A stretch of DNA of 6,584 nucleotides from an uncultured Lachnospiraceae bacterium (GCA_910585635.1 CAJUFE010000096.1:1-6584); one strand, 5' to 3'; shown: positions 1-6,438, numbered from the stretch's first letter. Program-made: numbers and translations. The notes: generated by a model not told the origin, from the letters alone.

Positions 1-44
1 AAAGCAGCATAATCTTTCGACTTTTTTTGTCCAAAGTATTGACA
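1..44. mobile_element. Possible end of an insertion sequence (IS3-like TG...CA terminus) inside the permease gene
   Basis: The first 44 bases have 14 G/C (about 32%), far below the adjoining permease sequence. Read on the minus strand this piece starts TGTCAATACTTTGGACA followed by a run of seven A and GTCGAAAG. On the plus strand it ends in ...GACA, so the edge fits the TG/CA ends typical of IS3-family elements. The edge coincides with the point where the permease protein stops matching its family. No transposase can be seen because the window ends. A chimeric assembly or contig edge would give the same picture. Confidence 0.4.
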
Positions 45-962
45 TAGATCCACCACCAGCATGGAGATGTTATCGAAGGCGCTGTACTGGCGGATGGCGG
101 AGATCACGCCCACCGCGATCCCGGCCAGGATCGCCCAGCTCAAGGAGCACAGCGCCAGCTGGATGGTGACCGGGAACTTTCTGGCGATCGCCTCGCTGAT
201 GTTCTCATTTCCCACAAAGGAACGTCCCAGGTCGAAGGTGGCGATCCGCTTCACCGTATCCAAAAACTGCCCGATATAGGGCTTGTTCAATCCGTAGATC
301 TCCCGGAACTGCTCGATCTGCTCCGGCGTCGCCTTCTCCCCCAGGATGTTCACCGCCGGGTCGGAGGGCGAGATATACAGGATCGAGAACACCAGGAAGA
401 TCACGCCGAACAGGACGAACACCAGCATCGCCATACGGTCTACCGTGAACTTTAAGTAAGGCCGCATATAGAGCATGATCAGGATATACATAGGGAATGA
501 TACGATCACGGAAAATACGAAGAACGGCGCCTTGCTGAGCAGGGCCACGAAGGTATCATGGAACCCGCTGGTCCTGCTGGTATCAAACCCTTCCGCGTCC
601 AGGAGGCGGTCCAGCTGCCCCTCGAACTCCTGGCGCGCGATCTTCGCCGCCTGCCGTTCTACCTCGGCTTCGGATATCTTCTTATTAAAAAATGTGTTTT
701 TACGCCGGATCTGCTCCAGCGCCTCGGCATGCAGCGCGGCTGCTACGCCCTGGTCGGTGAGCTCTTTATGGAGCTGTTCCCGGCGGGCTGTGGCCGGAGC
801 CTTTTCCTTGTTCGCGATCTGTACCAGCTTGACGATCGCCAGCGTGATGCAGCCGGATAACAGTGCGAGCACACGGTAGGCAGCGTTCCGTCCCATCCGT
901 TCATAGGTTGTCACGACCTGCACCGCCAGTCTGCTCAAACGGTTGTCATCTGTATGATCCAT
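1..962 (-). CDS. Peptide-type ABC transporter permease (DppB/OppB-like), N-terminally extended, 3' part missing
   Basis: This is the inner-membrane permease subunit of a binding-protein-dependent peptide/nickel-class importer. It starts at the ATG at 960-962, with AAGGAGG five bases upstream, and stays open to the left edge (320 codons seen). The family-like part begins near Met166: a first membrane helix at about 176-197, the block ISPSDPA at 197-203, GEKATPEQI at 208-216, LGRSF at 245-249, then a second helix at about 267-287 and ISAIRQYS at 287-294 followed by DNISM. E. coli DppB has closely similar stretches. Residues 1-165 are extra to the family: a membrane segment at about 30-50, a charged Ala/Glu/Arg-rich probable helix at 51-125, and another membrane segment at about 138-165. 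After about residue 306 the expected helix with its SxPxFW motif is replaced by polar QYFGQKKSKDY, so the gene is probably interrupted. It lies 49 bp downstream of a dehydrogenase gene and is likely co-transcribed. The family call is firm; whether the protein is functional is doubtful. Confidence 0.8.
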   Translation of the reverse strand, partial: MDHTDDNRLSRLAVQVVTTYERMGRNAAYRVLALLSGCITLAIVKLVQIANKEKAPATARREQLHKELTDQGVAAALHAEALEQIRRKNTFFNKKISEAEVERQAAKIARQEFEGQLDRLLDAEGFDTSRTSGFHDTFVALLSKAPFFVFSVIVSFPMYILIMLYMRPYLKFTVDRMAMLVFVLFGVIFLVFSILYISPSDPAVNILGEKATPEQIEQFREIYGLNKPYIGQFLDTVKRIATFDLGRSFVGNENISEAIARKFPVTIQLALCSLSWAILAGIAVGVISAIRQYSAFDNISMLVVDLCQYFGQKKSKDYAA

Positions 963-966
963 ACGC

Positions 967-974
967 TCCTCCTT
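967..974 (-). promoter_or_regulatory. Ribosome binding site fixing the permease start
   Basis: AAGGAGGA on the minus strand lies about five bases before the ATG at 960-962. It is the strongest Shine-Dalgarno site in the operon. It shows that translation begins at the start of the unusual N-terminal extension, not at the internal Met166 where the conventional permease would begin. I see no comparable site before Met166. Confidence 0.75.
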
Positions 975-1011
975 ATCGTTCTTTTCTGTGCGCAGGCAGC
1001 TGCGTTCCCGG

Positions 1012-2043
1012 TCAATACCCCAGCTCCCGGTCCACCAGGTTCTCCAGCTGCTCCCCCTTGGCCATCCGGATCAGGTTCTCGAAAAAGATGTCAAAGCATC
1101 TGTGGATGTAATTGTCTTCGTCGTCACAGCCCATATGGGGGGTCATGACCACATTTTTCGCTGTCCACAGAGGATGGTCCGCCGGGAGCGGCTCCTGCTC
1201 ATAGACATCCAGGATGGCGCCGGAGAGCTTTCCGCTTTCAAGAGCCGCCAGCAGGGCATCGGTATCCAGCACCTTCCCCCGGCAGATGTTGACCAGGCCG
1301 GCCCCATCCTTCATGGCGGCGAACTGCTCCGCGCCGAAGGCGTGGTACGTCTCTTTGGTAGAGGGCATGGTCAGGAACACCTGGTCGGCCTCGGGCAATA
1401 CCTGGCAGAGCGCGTCCGGATGGACGATCCTTTCAAAACCTTCCTTTTCCCGGACCACTGGATCCACACCGATCGCCCGCAGGCCGAGGCGCGCTGCCGC
1501 CTGTGCCACCGCCGAGCCCTGCTTCCCGCAGCCTGCGATCACCACGGTCTTCCCCTCTATGATCGTGAGGAAGTGGCCGTCCCACCGGCTCTCCCGCTGG
1601 GCGGTAATAAGCCTTGGCATATCGTTGCCCAGCATCAGCATGGCCATCATGGCGAACTCACAGGTCTTCGGTGCGTGGGCGCCCCGGCTGTTGGTCAGCC
1701 TGGTCTGCTCCGGCAGCCAGGTCAGGGGGAACAGATGCTCCACGCCGGCCCCGATGATATGGATATAGCGCACATGGGGCGCTCTCTCCCGGAAGGTCTC
1801 TAAGGGGAACATATACCCGATGATGGCGTCCGTGTCCGCCACCGCGCGGTAGAACTTCTCATAGTCCTCTTCGTTCCAGCCAGGGCTGTCCTCATAGCTG
1901 ACGGAGGTCCGGCAGATCGTAAAGCTTGCCAGGTCCCGGACCGCGGGGTATCGTTCAAGAGCGGCATCCAGGCGTTCCTGATCCATCCGGAACACCTTTT
2001 TGCTGTTTTCGGCTGTCAAGATCAAGATCTTCATCTTCTCCAT
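1012..2043 (-). CDS. D-isomer-specific 2-hydroxyacid dehydrogenase, paralogue 2 of a tandem pair
   Basis: This is a cytoplasmic NAD(P)-dependent oxidoreductase that would interconvert a 2-keto acid and a 2-hydroxy acid; the substrate is unknown. Numbering from the ATG at 2041-2043 gives 343 residues, normal for the family. The N-terminal half is the flavodoxin-like substrate domain, with GAGVEH at 98-103 and NSRGAHAPK at 118-126. The Rossmann motif GCGKQG is at 171-176, and Asp194 at the end of the second strand favours NAD. The catalytic triad is Arg255 (in CRG), Glu284 (in QEPLP) and His303 (in TPHMG), with the Arg-Glu spacing of 29 residues seen in phosphoglycerate dehydrogenase. A longer frame from a TTG at 2062-2064 exists, but the ATG has GGGAGG nine bases upstream and is preferred. 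It starts 17 bp after its paralogue, to which it is about 35% identical by hand alignment, so the two are translationally close and not recent duplicates. Confidence 0.9.
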   Translation of the reverse strand: MEKMKILILTAENSKKVFRMDQERLDAALERYPAVRDLASFTICRTSVSYEDSPGWNEEDYEKFYRAVADTDAIIGYMFPLETFRERAPHVRYIHIIGAGVEHLFPLTWLPEQTRLTNSRGAHAPKTCEFAMMAMLMLGNDMPRLITAQRESRWDGHFLTIIEGKTVVIAGCGKQGSAVAQAAARLGLRAIGVDPVVREKEGFERIVHPDALCQVLPEADQVFLTMPSTKETYHAFGAEQFAAMKDGAGLVNICRGKVLDTDALLAALESGKLSGAILDVYEQEPLPADHPLWTAKNVVMTPHMGCDDEDNYIHRCFDIFFENLIRMAKGEQLENLVDRELGY

Positions 2044-2052
2044 GGTCTCACA

Positions 2053-2058
2053 CCTCCC
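2053..2058 (-). promoter_or_regulatory. Ribosome binding site of dehydrogenase paralogue 2
   Basis: GGGAGG lies nine bases before the ATG at 2041-2043. It decides in favour of this ATG over the upstream TTG at 2062-2064, which overlaps the stop codon of the preceding gene and has no good Shine-Dalgarno of its own. Confidence 0.65.
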
Positions 2059-2060
2059 GG

Positions 2061-3092
2061 TCAATAGCCTCTGACCAGATCCACCACATTCTCCAGGGGA
2101 CGGCCCTCCCGCATGTTGCGGAGGTTCCTGATCGTCAGATCCAGGGTGAGGGGGATATAGTTCACCAGATCGTCAGAGGAGATATGGGGCATGATGAACA
2201 GGTTCGGGGTGTCCCAGAAGAAATGATCTTTCGGGAGGGGCTCCTGGCAGAACACATCCGAGATCGCTCCGGAAAGCTTTCCGGAGACCAGGGCGTCGTG
2301 GAGCGCCTTCTCGTCCACCACCGGACCGCGGGCGATGTTGATGAGCCCCGCGTGGTCGGGCAGCCAGCTCAAGGTCTCCTTGTTGATCATCCCGCGGGTG
2401 GCGTCGGTCAGGGGGACATGGAGGGAGACGATATCCGCTCTGGCAAATGCCTCCTGCATCTGCTCCACCGGCAGCATCTCGTCACAATAGGGGTTCTCCA
2501 CCACCGGGCTGTTGACCCCGATCACATACATCCCCAGCCGTTTAGCCTGGCGGGCCATCTCGCCGCCCTGATGGCCCACGCCCACCACCACTAAGGTCCT
2601 TCCCTTGATGACGGAGCTGAAGTTCCGGTCCCATCTGCCCTTTTTCTGGGAGTAGGCCAGACGAGGGATCCCAGCATTGATCATATAGAGGAACATGGCG
2701 AAGGATTCGCCGGATTTGGGCAGGTGGACGCCCCGGTTATTGACCACGGCGATCCCTTCCGGGACCCAGTCAAACGGCGTCACATGTTCCACGCCGGAGC
2801 TGATGAAGTGGATCATCTTCAGCTCAGGTGCATACGCTCGGATATCTTCCTTGGGCAGTGTATAGCCCACCAGGATATCGGCGGTCTTCATGTAGCCGTA
2901 GTATTCATCTAAGTCTTCTTGTGACCACTGTGATACCGGGTCCGCGTCGCTGCAGCCGATCGTGATATGCAGCTGGCCTGCCAGATCTGGGTTCCGATCC
3001 AGAAGGTCCTGGACCTGTTTTGCGGTCGCGTTAAATACCTGGGGCGAACCGTCGCTGTTCTCGATGTGGATATGTGTTTTTCCTTGATACAT
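2061..3092 (-). CDS. D-isomer-specific 2-hydroxyacid dehydrogenase, paralogue 1 of a tandem pair
   Basis: A second member of the same NAD(P)-dependent 2-ketoacid/2-hydroxyacid oxidoreductase family, also exactly 343 residues from the RBS-supported ATG at 3090-3092. Landmarks fall at the same numbers as in its neighbour: SSGVEH 98-103, NNRGVHLPK 118-126, GVGHQG 171-176, Arg255 (in ARG), Glu284 (in QEPLP), His303 (in PHISS). So a full catalytic triad is present. The residue after the second Rossmann strand is Asn194 followed by Ser195, where the neighbour has Asp194-Pro195. Loss of the acidic residue can relax NAD preference towards NADP, which is inference here. An alternative ATG at 3117-3119 overlaps the amidohydrolase stop as ATGA and would add nine residues, but it lacks a Shine-Dalgarno site. 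The gene lies 23 bp after the amidohydrolase gene. No signal peptide is seen. Confidence 0.9.
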   Translation of the reverse strand: MYQGKTHIHIENSDGSPQVFNATAKQVQDLLDRNPDLAGQLHITIGCSDADPVSQWSQEDLDEYYGYMKTADILVGYTLPKEDIRAYAPELKMIHFISSGVEHVTPFDWVPEGIAVVNNRGVHLPKSGESFAMFLYMINAGIPRLAYSQKKGRWDRNFSSVIKGRTLVVVGVGHQGGEMARQAKRLGMYVIGVNSPVVENPYCDEMLPVEQMQEAFARADIVSLHVPLTDATRGMINKETLSWLPDHAGLINIARGPVVDEKALHDALVSGKLSGAISDVFCQEPLPKDHFFWDTPNLFIMPHISSDDLVNYIPLTLDLTIRNLRNMREGRPLENVVDLVRGY

Positions 3093-3100
3093 AGGGGTCT

Positions 3101-3109
3101 TCCTCCTTT
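3101..3109 (-). promoter_or_regulatory. Ribosome binding site of dehydrogenase paralogue 1
   Basis: AAAGGAGGA on the minus strand sits just downstream of the amidohydrolase stop and about eight to nine bases before the ATG at 3090-3092. This supports the 343-residue start over the ATGA-overlapping start at 3117-3119, which would place the Shine-Dalgarno inside the coding sequence. Confidence 0.7.
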
Positions 3110-3115
3110 GTGTGC

Positions 3116-4285
3116 TCATGCTTTATAGACGATCTTCCCATCGATGATGGTGTAAAGGGCATGGGAGCCGATATCCCGCAGGGGATCGCCGCTGTGGATG
3201 ACGATGTCGGCATCCTTGCCAGGTTCGATGCTGCCTGTCCGGTCATCTACGCCCATGATCGCTGCGGGGTTGATGGTGATACATTCCCAGGCCTTCTGTT
3301 CCTCTAACCCGGCCTCCATGGCCAGGCCCGCGCATAATGGCAGCCTCTCGATCGGGACCACAGGGGCGTCGGTGATGATCGCCACCTTGAGCCCGGCATC
3401 GGAAAGGACCTTTACGGTGTCAAAGGTCTTGTTCCGGACCTCCGGTTTGGTCTTATCGCCGAAGGAGGGGCCGATTAGCACCGGATAGCCTTCCGCCGCC
3501 AGGATGTCGGCGATCAGATGGCCCTCCGTGCAATGGTCGATCGTGAGCTTTACATCGAACTCCTTCGCGATCCGGATCGCCGTGCAGATATCGTCCGCCC
3601 GGTGGACGTGGGCTTTCAAGGGGATCTGCCTGCGGATCACCGGCAGCAGCGCTTCCATCTTCATGTCGAAGGGCGGCCGCTTTTTCCCCTCATCTGTGGA
3701 GGCCTCATAAGCCTCTAACTCCTGGGCATAACGCTGTGCCTTGAACAGGGCTTCCCGCAGCAGGGCGGCCACCGCCATCCGGGTGTAGGGGGACTTCCCC
3801 TTCAGCCCGTAGCTGCTCTTCGGGTTCTCGCCGAAGGCGGCCTTCATGGCCAGGGGCTCTAAGAGCACCATGTCGTCCACCCGTTTCCCATAGGTCTTAA
3901 GAGCCGCGAAGGAGCCGCCGATCACATTGCCGCTCCCTGGGCCGGTGGCGATGGTGGTGATCCCGCCCCGCCGTGCGTTCTCGAAACATTCATCCATAGG
4001 ATCGATGGAATCGAGGCCCCGCAGGTGCGGCGTGATCGGATCCATCTCCTCATTGGCATCCTCCCCTTCCCAGCGCAGCGCGCTGCCGAACAATCCGATA
4101 TGGCAGTGCGCGTCGATCATCCCCGGGGTCACCAGGTGCCCGCCGGCATCGATCTTTTGGGCGCCGTCCGGTCTTTCTACATCTTCCCCTACGGCCTTTA
4201 TCTTGCCGTTTTCGATCAGGATCTGGCCGTTCTGATACTCTGCGCCGGCCATGGTCTTGATCCGGCCATTTGTGATATACAACAT
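3116..4285 (-). CDS. Metal-dependent amidohydrolase (imidazolonepropionase/COG1228-like)
   Basis: A cytoplasmic amidohydrolase-superfamily enzyme, 389 residues, expected to hydrolyse a C-N bond in an amide or cyclic amide; the substrate is not evident. A small N-terminal composite beta domain (residues 1-53) leads into the TIM barrel at VTPGMIDAHCH, with metal-binding HxH at His60 and His62. Further likely ligands are His226/His228 (in KAHVH), His251 (in TIDHC) and Asp306 (in ITDAP, the usual strand-8 aspartate). The block KAAFGENPK at 148-156 and TRMAVAALLREA at 168-179 resemble blocks conserved in COG1228 proteins; Lys148 could be a bridging carboxylated lysine, which is inference. The C-terminal NPAAIMG (339-345) and SIEPGKDADIVI (352-363) close the beta domain as in family members. 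The ATG at 4283-4285 has AAAGGA eight bases upstream; a GTG at 4316-4318 would add 11 residues inside a hairpin and is less likely. First gene of the operon. Confidence 0.88.
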   Translation of the reverse strand: MLYITNGRIKTMAGAEYQNGQILIENGKIKAVGEDVERPDGAQKIDAGGHLVTPGMIDAHCHIGLFGSALRWEGEDANEEMDPITPHLRGLDSIDPMDECFENARRGGITTIATGPGSGNVIGGSFAALKTYGKRVDDMVLLEPLAMKAAFGENPKSSYGLKGKSPYTRMAVAALLREALFKAQRYAQELEAYEASTDEGKKRPPFDMKMEALLPVIRRQIPLKAHVHRADDICTAIRIAKEFDVKLTIDHCTEGHLIADILAAEGYPVLIGPSFGDKTKPEVRNKTFDTVKVLSDAGLKVAIITDAPVVPIERLPLCAGLAMEAGLEEQKAWECITINPAAIMGVDDRTGSIEPGKDADIVIHSGDPLRDIGSHALYTIIDGKIVYKA

Positions 4286-4293
4286 AAACGCTA

Positions 4294-4299
4294 TCCTTT
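4294..4299 (-). promoter_or_regulatory. Ribosome binding site of the amidohydrolase gene
   Basis: AAAGGA on the minus strand, eight bases before the ATG at 4283-4285. It lies directly next to the foot of the inverted repeat at 4302-4321, so folding of that repeat in the mRNA could affect ribosome access. Confidence 0.65.
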
Positions 4300-4301
4300 C
4301 T

Positions 4302-4321
4302 GCTGTGCATGGGCGCACAGC
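4302..4321 (-). promoter_or_regulatory. Inverted repeat in the amidohydrolase leader, next to the RBS
   Basis: GCTGTGC (4302-4308) and GCACAGC (4315-4321) are perfect reverse complements separated by six bases. On the minus-strand mRNA this forms a 7-bp hairpin ending two bases before the ribosome binding site. It may be a translational control hairpin or a DNA operator. No T-run follows, so it is not an intrinsic terminator. Confidence 0.5.
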
Positions 4322-4333
4322 TTTATAGCTGAT

Positions 4334-4361
4334 CGGTCTCCCGGGCTGTGATGGGAGACCG
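4334..4361. repeat. 9-bp perfect inverted repeat upstream of the amidohydrolase operon
   Basis: CGGTCTCCC (4334-4342) pairs perfectly with GGGAGACCG (4353-4361) across a 10-base spacer. It lies between the likely divergent promoters and the amidohydrolase start, a usual position for a regulator-binding operator or a leader hairpin. Neither side is followed by a T-run, so a simple terminator is unlikely. Confidence 0.55.
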
Positions 4362-4384
4362 GCATCATCACCATCTGTCTGCTA

Positions 4385-4435
4385 GTAAATGACATTTAGT
4401 ATAGTTTAATATAATGGGAGTAGCGCTTCAAGACA
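4385..4435. promoter_or_regulatory. AT-rich divergent promoter zone
   Basis: This is the most AT-rich part of the intergenic region. On the plus strand a perfect TATAAT at 4410-4415 has ATGACA at 4389-4394, with a short 15-base spacer, and could drive the phosphate transporter gene with a leader of about 270 bases. On the minus strand TTGAAG (4426-4431) lies 17 bases before TAAACT (4403-4408), and TATACT lies at 4398-4403; either could serve the amidohydrolase operon. All matches are partial and no start site is proven. Confidence 0.35.
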
Positions 4436-4692
4436 TTTCGCTCAAAAAAAAATGTATTTTACCATGTGATCCATACGCTTTTCCTAAAGGATATGGAAAA
4501 ATGCGGAGCGCCTGTCAGGCTAGAGCAGCTATGGGTCTGGTGTATGATACATCCTTGCTTTCTGACGTGGGATGCAGCATGGGGAGAAAAGGCAGATAAG
4601 GCACAAGATCTGATCTTACAAGAATTTTACATGGCTCTACTGTACATCATGATATCATAGTAGGTAGAAAATGAAGAAAGGGATGACTGCTT
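4436..4692. other. Intergenic stretch before the Na/Pi cotransporter gene, no convincing gene
   Basis: About 260 bases that are richer in A/T than the flanking genes. I see an A9 tract (4444-4452) and several short palindromes: GCCTGtCAGGC (4510-4520), TGTATgATACA (4541-4551), AAGATCtGATCTT (4605-4617) and ATGATATCAT (4649-4658). Two short plus-strand frames cross the stretch (4414-4599 and 4466-4660), but they lack ribosome binding sites and resemble nothing I know. The stretch most likely acts as the leader and control region of the downstream gene. I do not see tandem PhoP-type boxes. Confidence 0.4.
4676..4682 (+). promoter_or_regulatory. Ribosome binding site of the Na/Pi cotransporter gene
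   Basis: GAAAGGG lies ten bases before the ATG at 4693. It is weaker and further away than the sites in the minus-strand operon. It still supports this start, which begins directly at the first conserved membrane segment. The ATG at 4683 is out of frame. Confidence 0.5.
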
Positions 4693-6438
4693 ATGGATAT
4701 CTTTGATGTACTTACGATGGCAGGAGGGCTGAGCCTGTTCTTGTTCGGCATGAGCATCATGGGGCAGGCTCTGGAGCGCCGTGCAGGGGAGAAGCTCCGG
4801 TCGCTGTTAGGCAAGCTGACGACCAATAAGCTGGCCGGCCTCCTGACCGGTCTGGTCATCACGGCGGCGATCCAAAGCTCTTCGGCCGCCACGGTGATGG
4901 TGGTCGGTTTTGTGAACTCAGGTCTGATGACGCTGGAGCAGGCGACCCATGTGATCATGGGCGCAAATGTGGGGACCACCGTGACCGCATGGATCTTAAG
5001 CCTGGCCGGGATCGACAGCGGGAACCTGTTCGTGGAGCTGCTAAAGCCCTCCTCCTTCACGCCGGTGCTGGCGCTGGTGGGGATCGTCTTCTATATGTTC
5101 TGCAAGGATGATAAGAAGAATGATGAAGGGATGATCCTCCTGGGCTTTGCGACGCTGATGTTTGGCATGGAGACCATGTCCGGCGCCGTTTCGGGCCTCA
5201 GAGATGTGCCTGCTTTCCGGGAGCTGTTCGTCATGTTCCAGACTCCGGTCCTGGGCGTGCTGGCAGGCGCTCTCCTTACCGCGATCATCCAGTCCAGCTC
5301 AGCCTCGGTGGGGATCTTGCAGGCGTTAGCGGTCACCGGACAGGTATCTTACGGCGCGGCAGTGCCGATCATCATGGGGCAGAACATCGGCACATGTGTG
5401 ACGGCCATGTTCTCCGCCATAGGCGCGAATAAAAATGCGAAACGGGCGGCAACGGTACACCTGTTTTTTAATATCATCGGCACAGCCGTTTGGCTCTCCG
5501 TGTTCTGCCTGGTGAGAGTGCTCCTTGCCCCGGCGTTTTTGGACCAGCCAGCCTCGCTGTTAGGGATCGCTGTGGCCCATTCGGTCTTTAATGTACTGTG
5601 TACGATCCTGCTGCTGCCTGCCTCCGATCTCCTGGAAAAGCTGGCAGACCGGATGATCTTGGAGGCTAAAGGGTCGGAAGCCCGGCCGGAGCTGGATGAA
5701 CGCTTGCTGGCCACGCCGCCGATCGCATTAAAACGCTGCCGTGAAGTGACGGCAGATATGGCCAGGATCTCGGTCCGCGCGTTAAAAGACAGCCTGCTGG
5801 CCCTGCGCGGCTATACGCCGGAGCTGGCCGCCTCTATCCGTGAGAAAGAGGAGCAGACAGACCGCTATGAGGATATGCTGGGCACCTATCTGGTCCGCTT
5901 GAGCGCCAAGCAGATCAGTGGGGCGGACAACGCAGAGGCGGCCATGCTGCTGAAGGATATCGGGGACTTTGAGCGGATCGCGGACCACGCGGTCAATCTG
6001 CTAAGATCGGCAAAAGAGCTGGCAAAGAAAAAGATGGTGTTCACAGGTCCCGCCATGTCAGAGCTGGAGGTCCTCTTTGCCGCGGTGGACGAGGTGCTGG
6101 ACCTGTCCTTGACCGCTTTTTTAGAAAATGATCTGGGCGCCGCTCTTAAGGTAGAGCCCCTGGAGCAGGTGATCGACAAGCTGAAGGAGCAGATGCGCAC
6201 ACGCCATATCCTCCGTTTACAGCAGGGCGCATGTACGATCGACGCAGGCTTTATCTGGGCCGATCTGCTGACCGATCTGGAGCGGACCTCCGACCACTGT
6301 TCCAATATCTCCGGGAGCATCATCGATATGGCGCAGCATAACATGAACACCCACCAGGCCCTGCGCAGCATGAAAAATGACAGTGGGGATTTTCGGCAGA
6401 GGTTTGAGGCATATACCGCGAAATATGCGTTGCTGTGA
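4693..6438 (+). CDS. Na/Pi-cotransporter family protein with C-terminal PhoU-like domain
   Basis: An integral inner-membrane protein of 581 residues, predicted to couple sodium to phosphate movement. The transporter half (about residues 1-320) contains the two inverted Na_Pi_cotrans repeats, each marked by a QSSS motif: QSSSAAT at 61-67 and QSSSASV at 200-206. Each is followed by the related motifs MGANVGTTVTA (89-99) and MGQNIGTCVTA (228-238). Hydrophobic segments fill 8-310. The cytoplasmic C-terminal part (about 345-560) is helical and PhoU-like, with two repeats of the signature: DFERIADHAVNL at 425-436 and DLERTSDHCSNI at 528-539. These acidic/His motifs are used by PhoU proteins to bind metal clusters. 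Length and domain order are normal for the bacterial YjbB/NptA-type family, and no truncation is seen. It is transcribed divergently from the amidohydrolase operon. Direction and physiological substrate are not shown by sequence; some family members are thought to export phosphate. Confidence 0.93.
   Translation: MDIFDVLTMAGGLSLFLFGMSIMGQALERRAGEKLRSLLGKLTTNKLAGLLTGLVITAAIQSSSAATVMVVGFVNSGLMTLEQATHVIMGANVGTTVTAWILSLAGIDSGNLFVELLKPSSFTPVLALVGIVFYMFCKDDKKNDEGMILLGFATLMFGMETMSGAVSGLRDVPAFRELFVMFQTPVLGVLAGALLTAIIQSSSASVGILQALAVTGQVSYGAAVPIIMGQNIGTCVTAMFSAIGANKNAKRAATVHLFFNIIGTAVWLSVFCLVRVLLAPAFLDQPASLLGIAVAHSVFNVLCTILLLPASDLLEKLADRMILEAKGSEARPELDERLLATPPIALKRCREVTADMARISVRALKDSLLALRGYTPELAASIREKEEQTDRYEDMLGTYLVRLSAKQISGADNAEAAMLLKDIGDFERIADHAVNLLRSAKELAKKKMVFTGPAMSELEVLFAAVDEVLDLSLTAFLENDLGAALKVEPLEQVIDKLKEQMRTRHILRLQQGACTIDAGFIWADLLTDLERTSDHCSNISGSIIDMAQHNMNTHQALRSMKNDSGDFRQRFEAYTAKYALL

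Noticed and set aside
991..1004. Small hairpin CGCAG/CTGCG between the second dehydrogenase and the permease
   Set aside because: Only 5 bp with no T-run. It is too weak to call a terminator and does not argue against co-transcription.
988..1803. Long plus-strand open frame (271 codons) opposite the second dehydrogenase
   Set aside because: It lies antisense to a gene with a complete catalytic triad and a good ribosome binding site. Its protein is unlike any family and is explained by high GC content.
1926..2594. Plus-strand open frame (222 codons) spanning the junction of the two dehydrogenases
   Set aside because: Antisense shadow of both dehydrogenase genes; it is rich in His, Gly and Asp, with no recognisable domain.
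3093..3119. ATGA overlap start for dehydrogenase paralogue 1
   Set aside because: The overlap looks like translational coupling, but there is no Shine-Dalgarno before it. A strong AAAGGAGGA lies inside the added segment and points to the ATG at 3090-3092.
4444..4497. Intrinsic terminator on the minus strand using the T9 tract
   Set aside because: The nearest imperfect stem (TCCATA/TATGGA, 4470-4497) ends about 17 bases before the T-run and has a bulged left side, so the geometry is wrong.
4414..4660. Two short plus-strand frames (4414-4599 and 4466-4660) in the intergenic region
   Set aside because: Neither has a ribosome binding site, the second uses GTG, and neither protein resembles anything known. 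Chance open frames are expected here.
4286..4692. Phosphate-starvation (PhoP-type) boxes before the Na/Pi cotransporter
   Set aside because: I looked for tandem TT(A/C)ACA-like repeats and found no convincing spaced pair.
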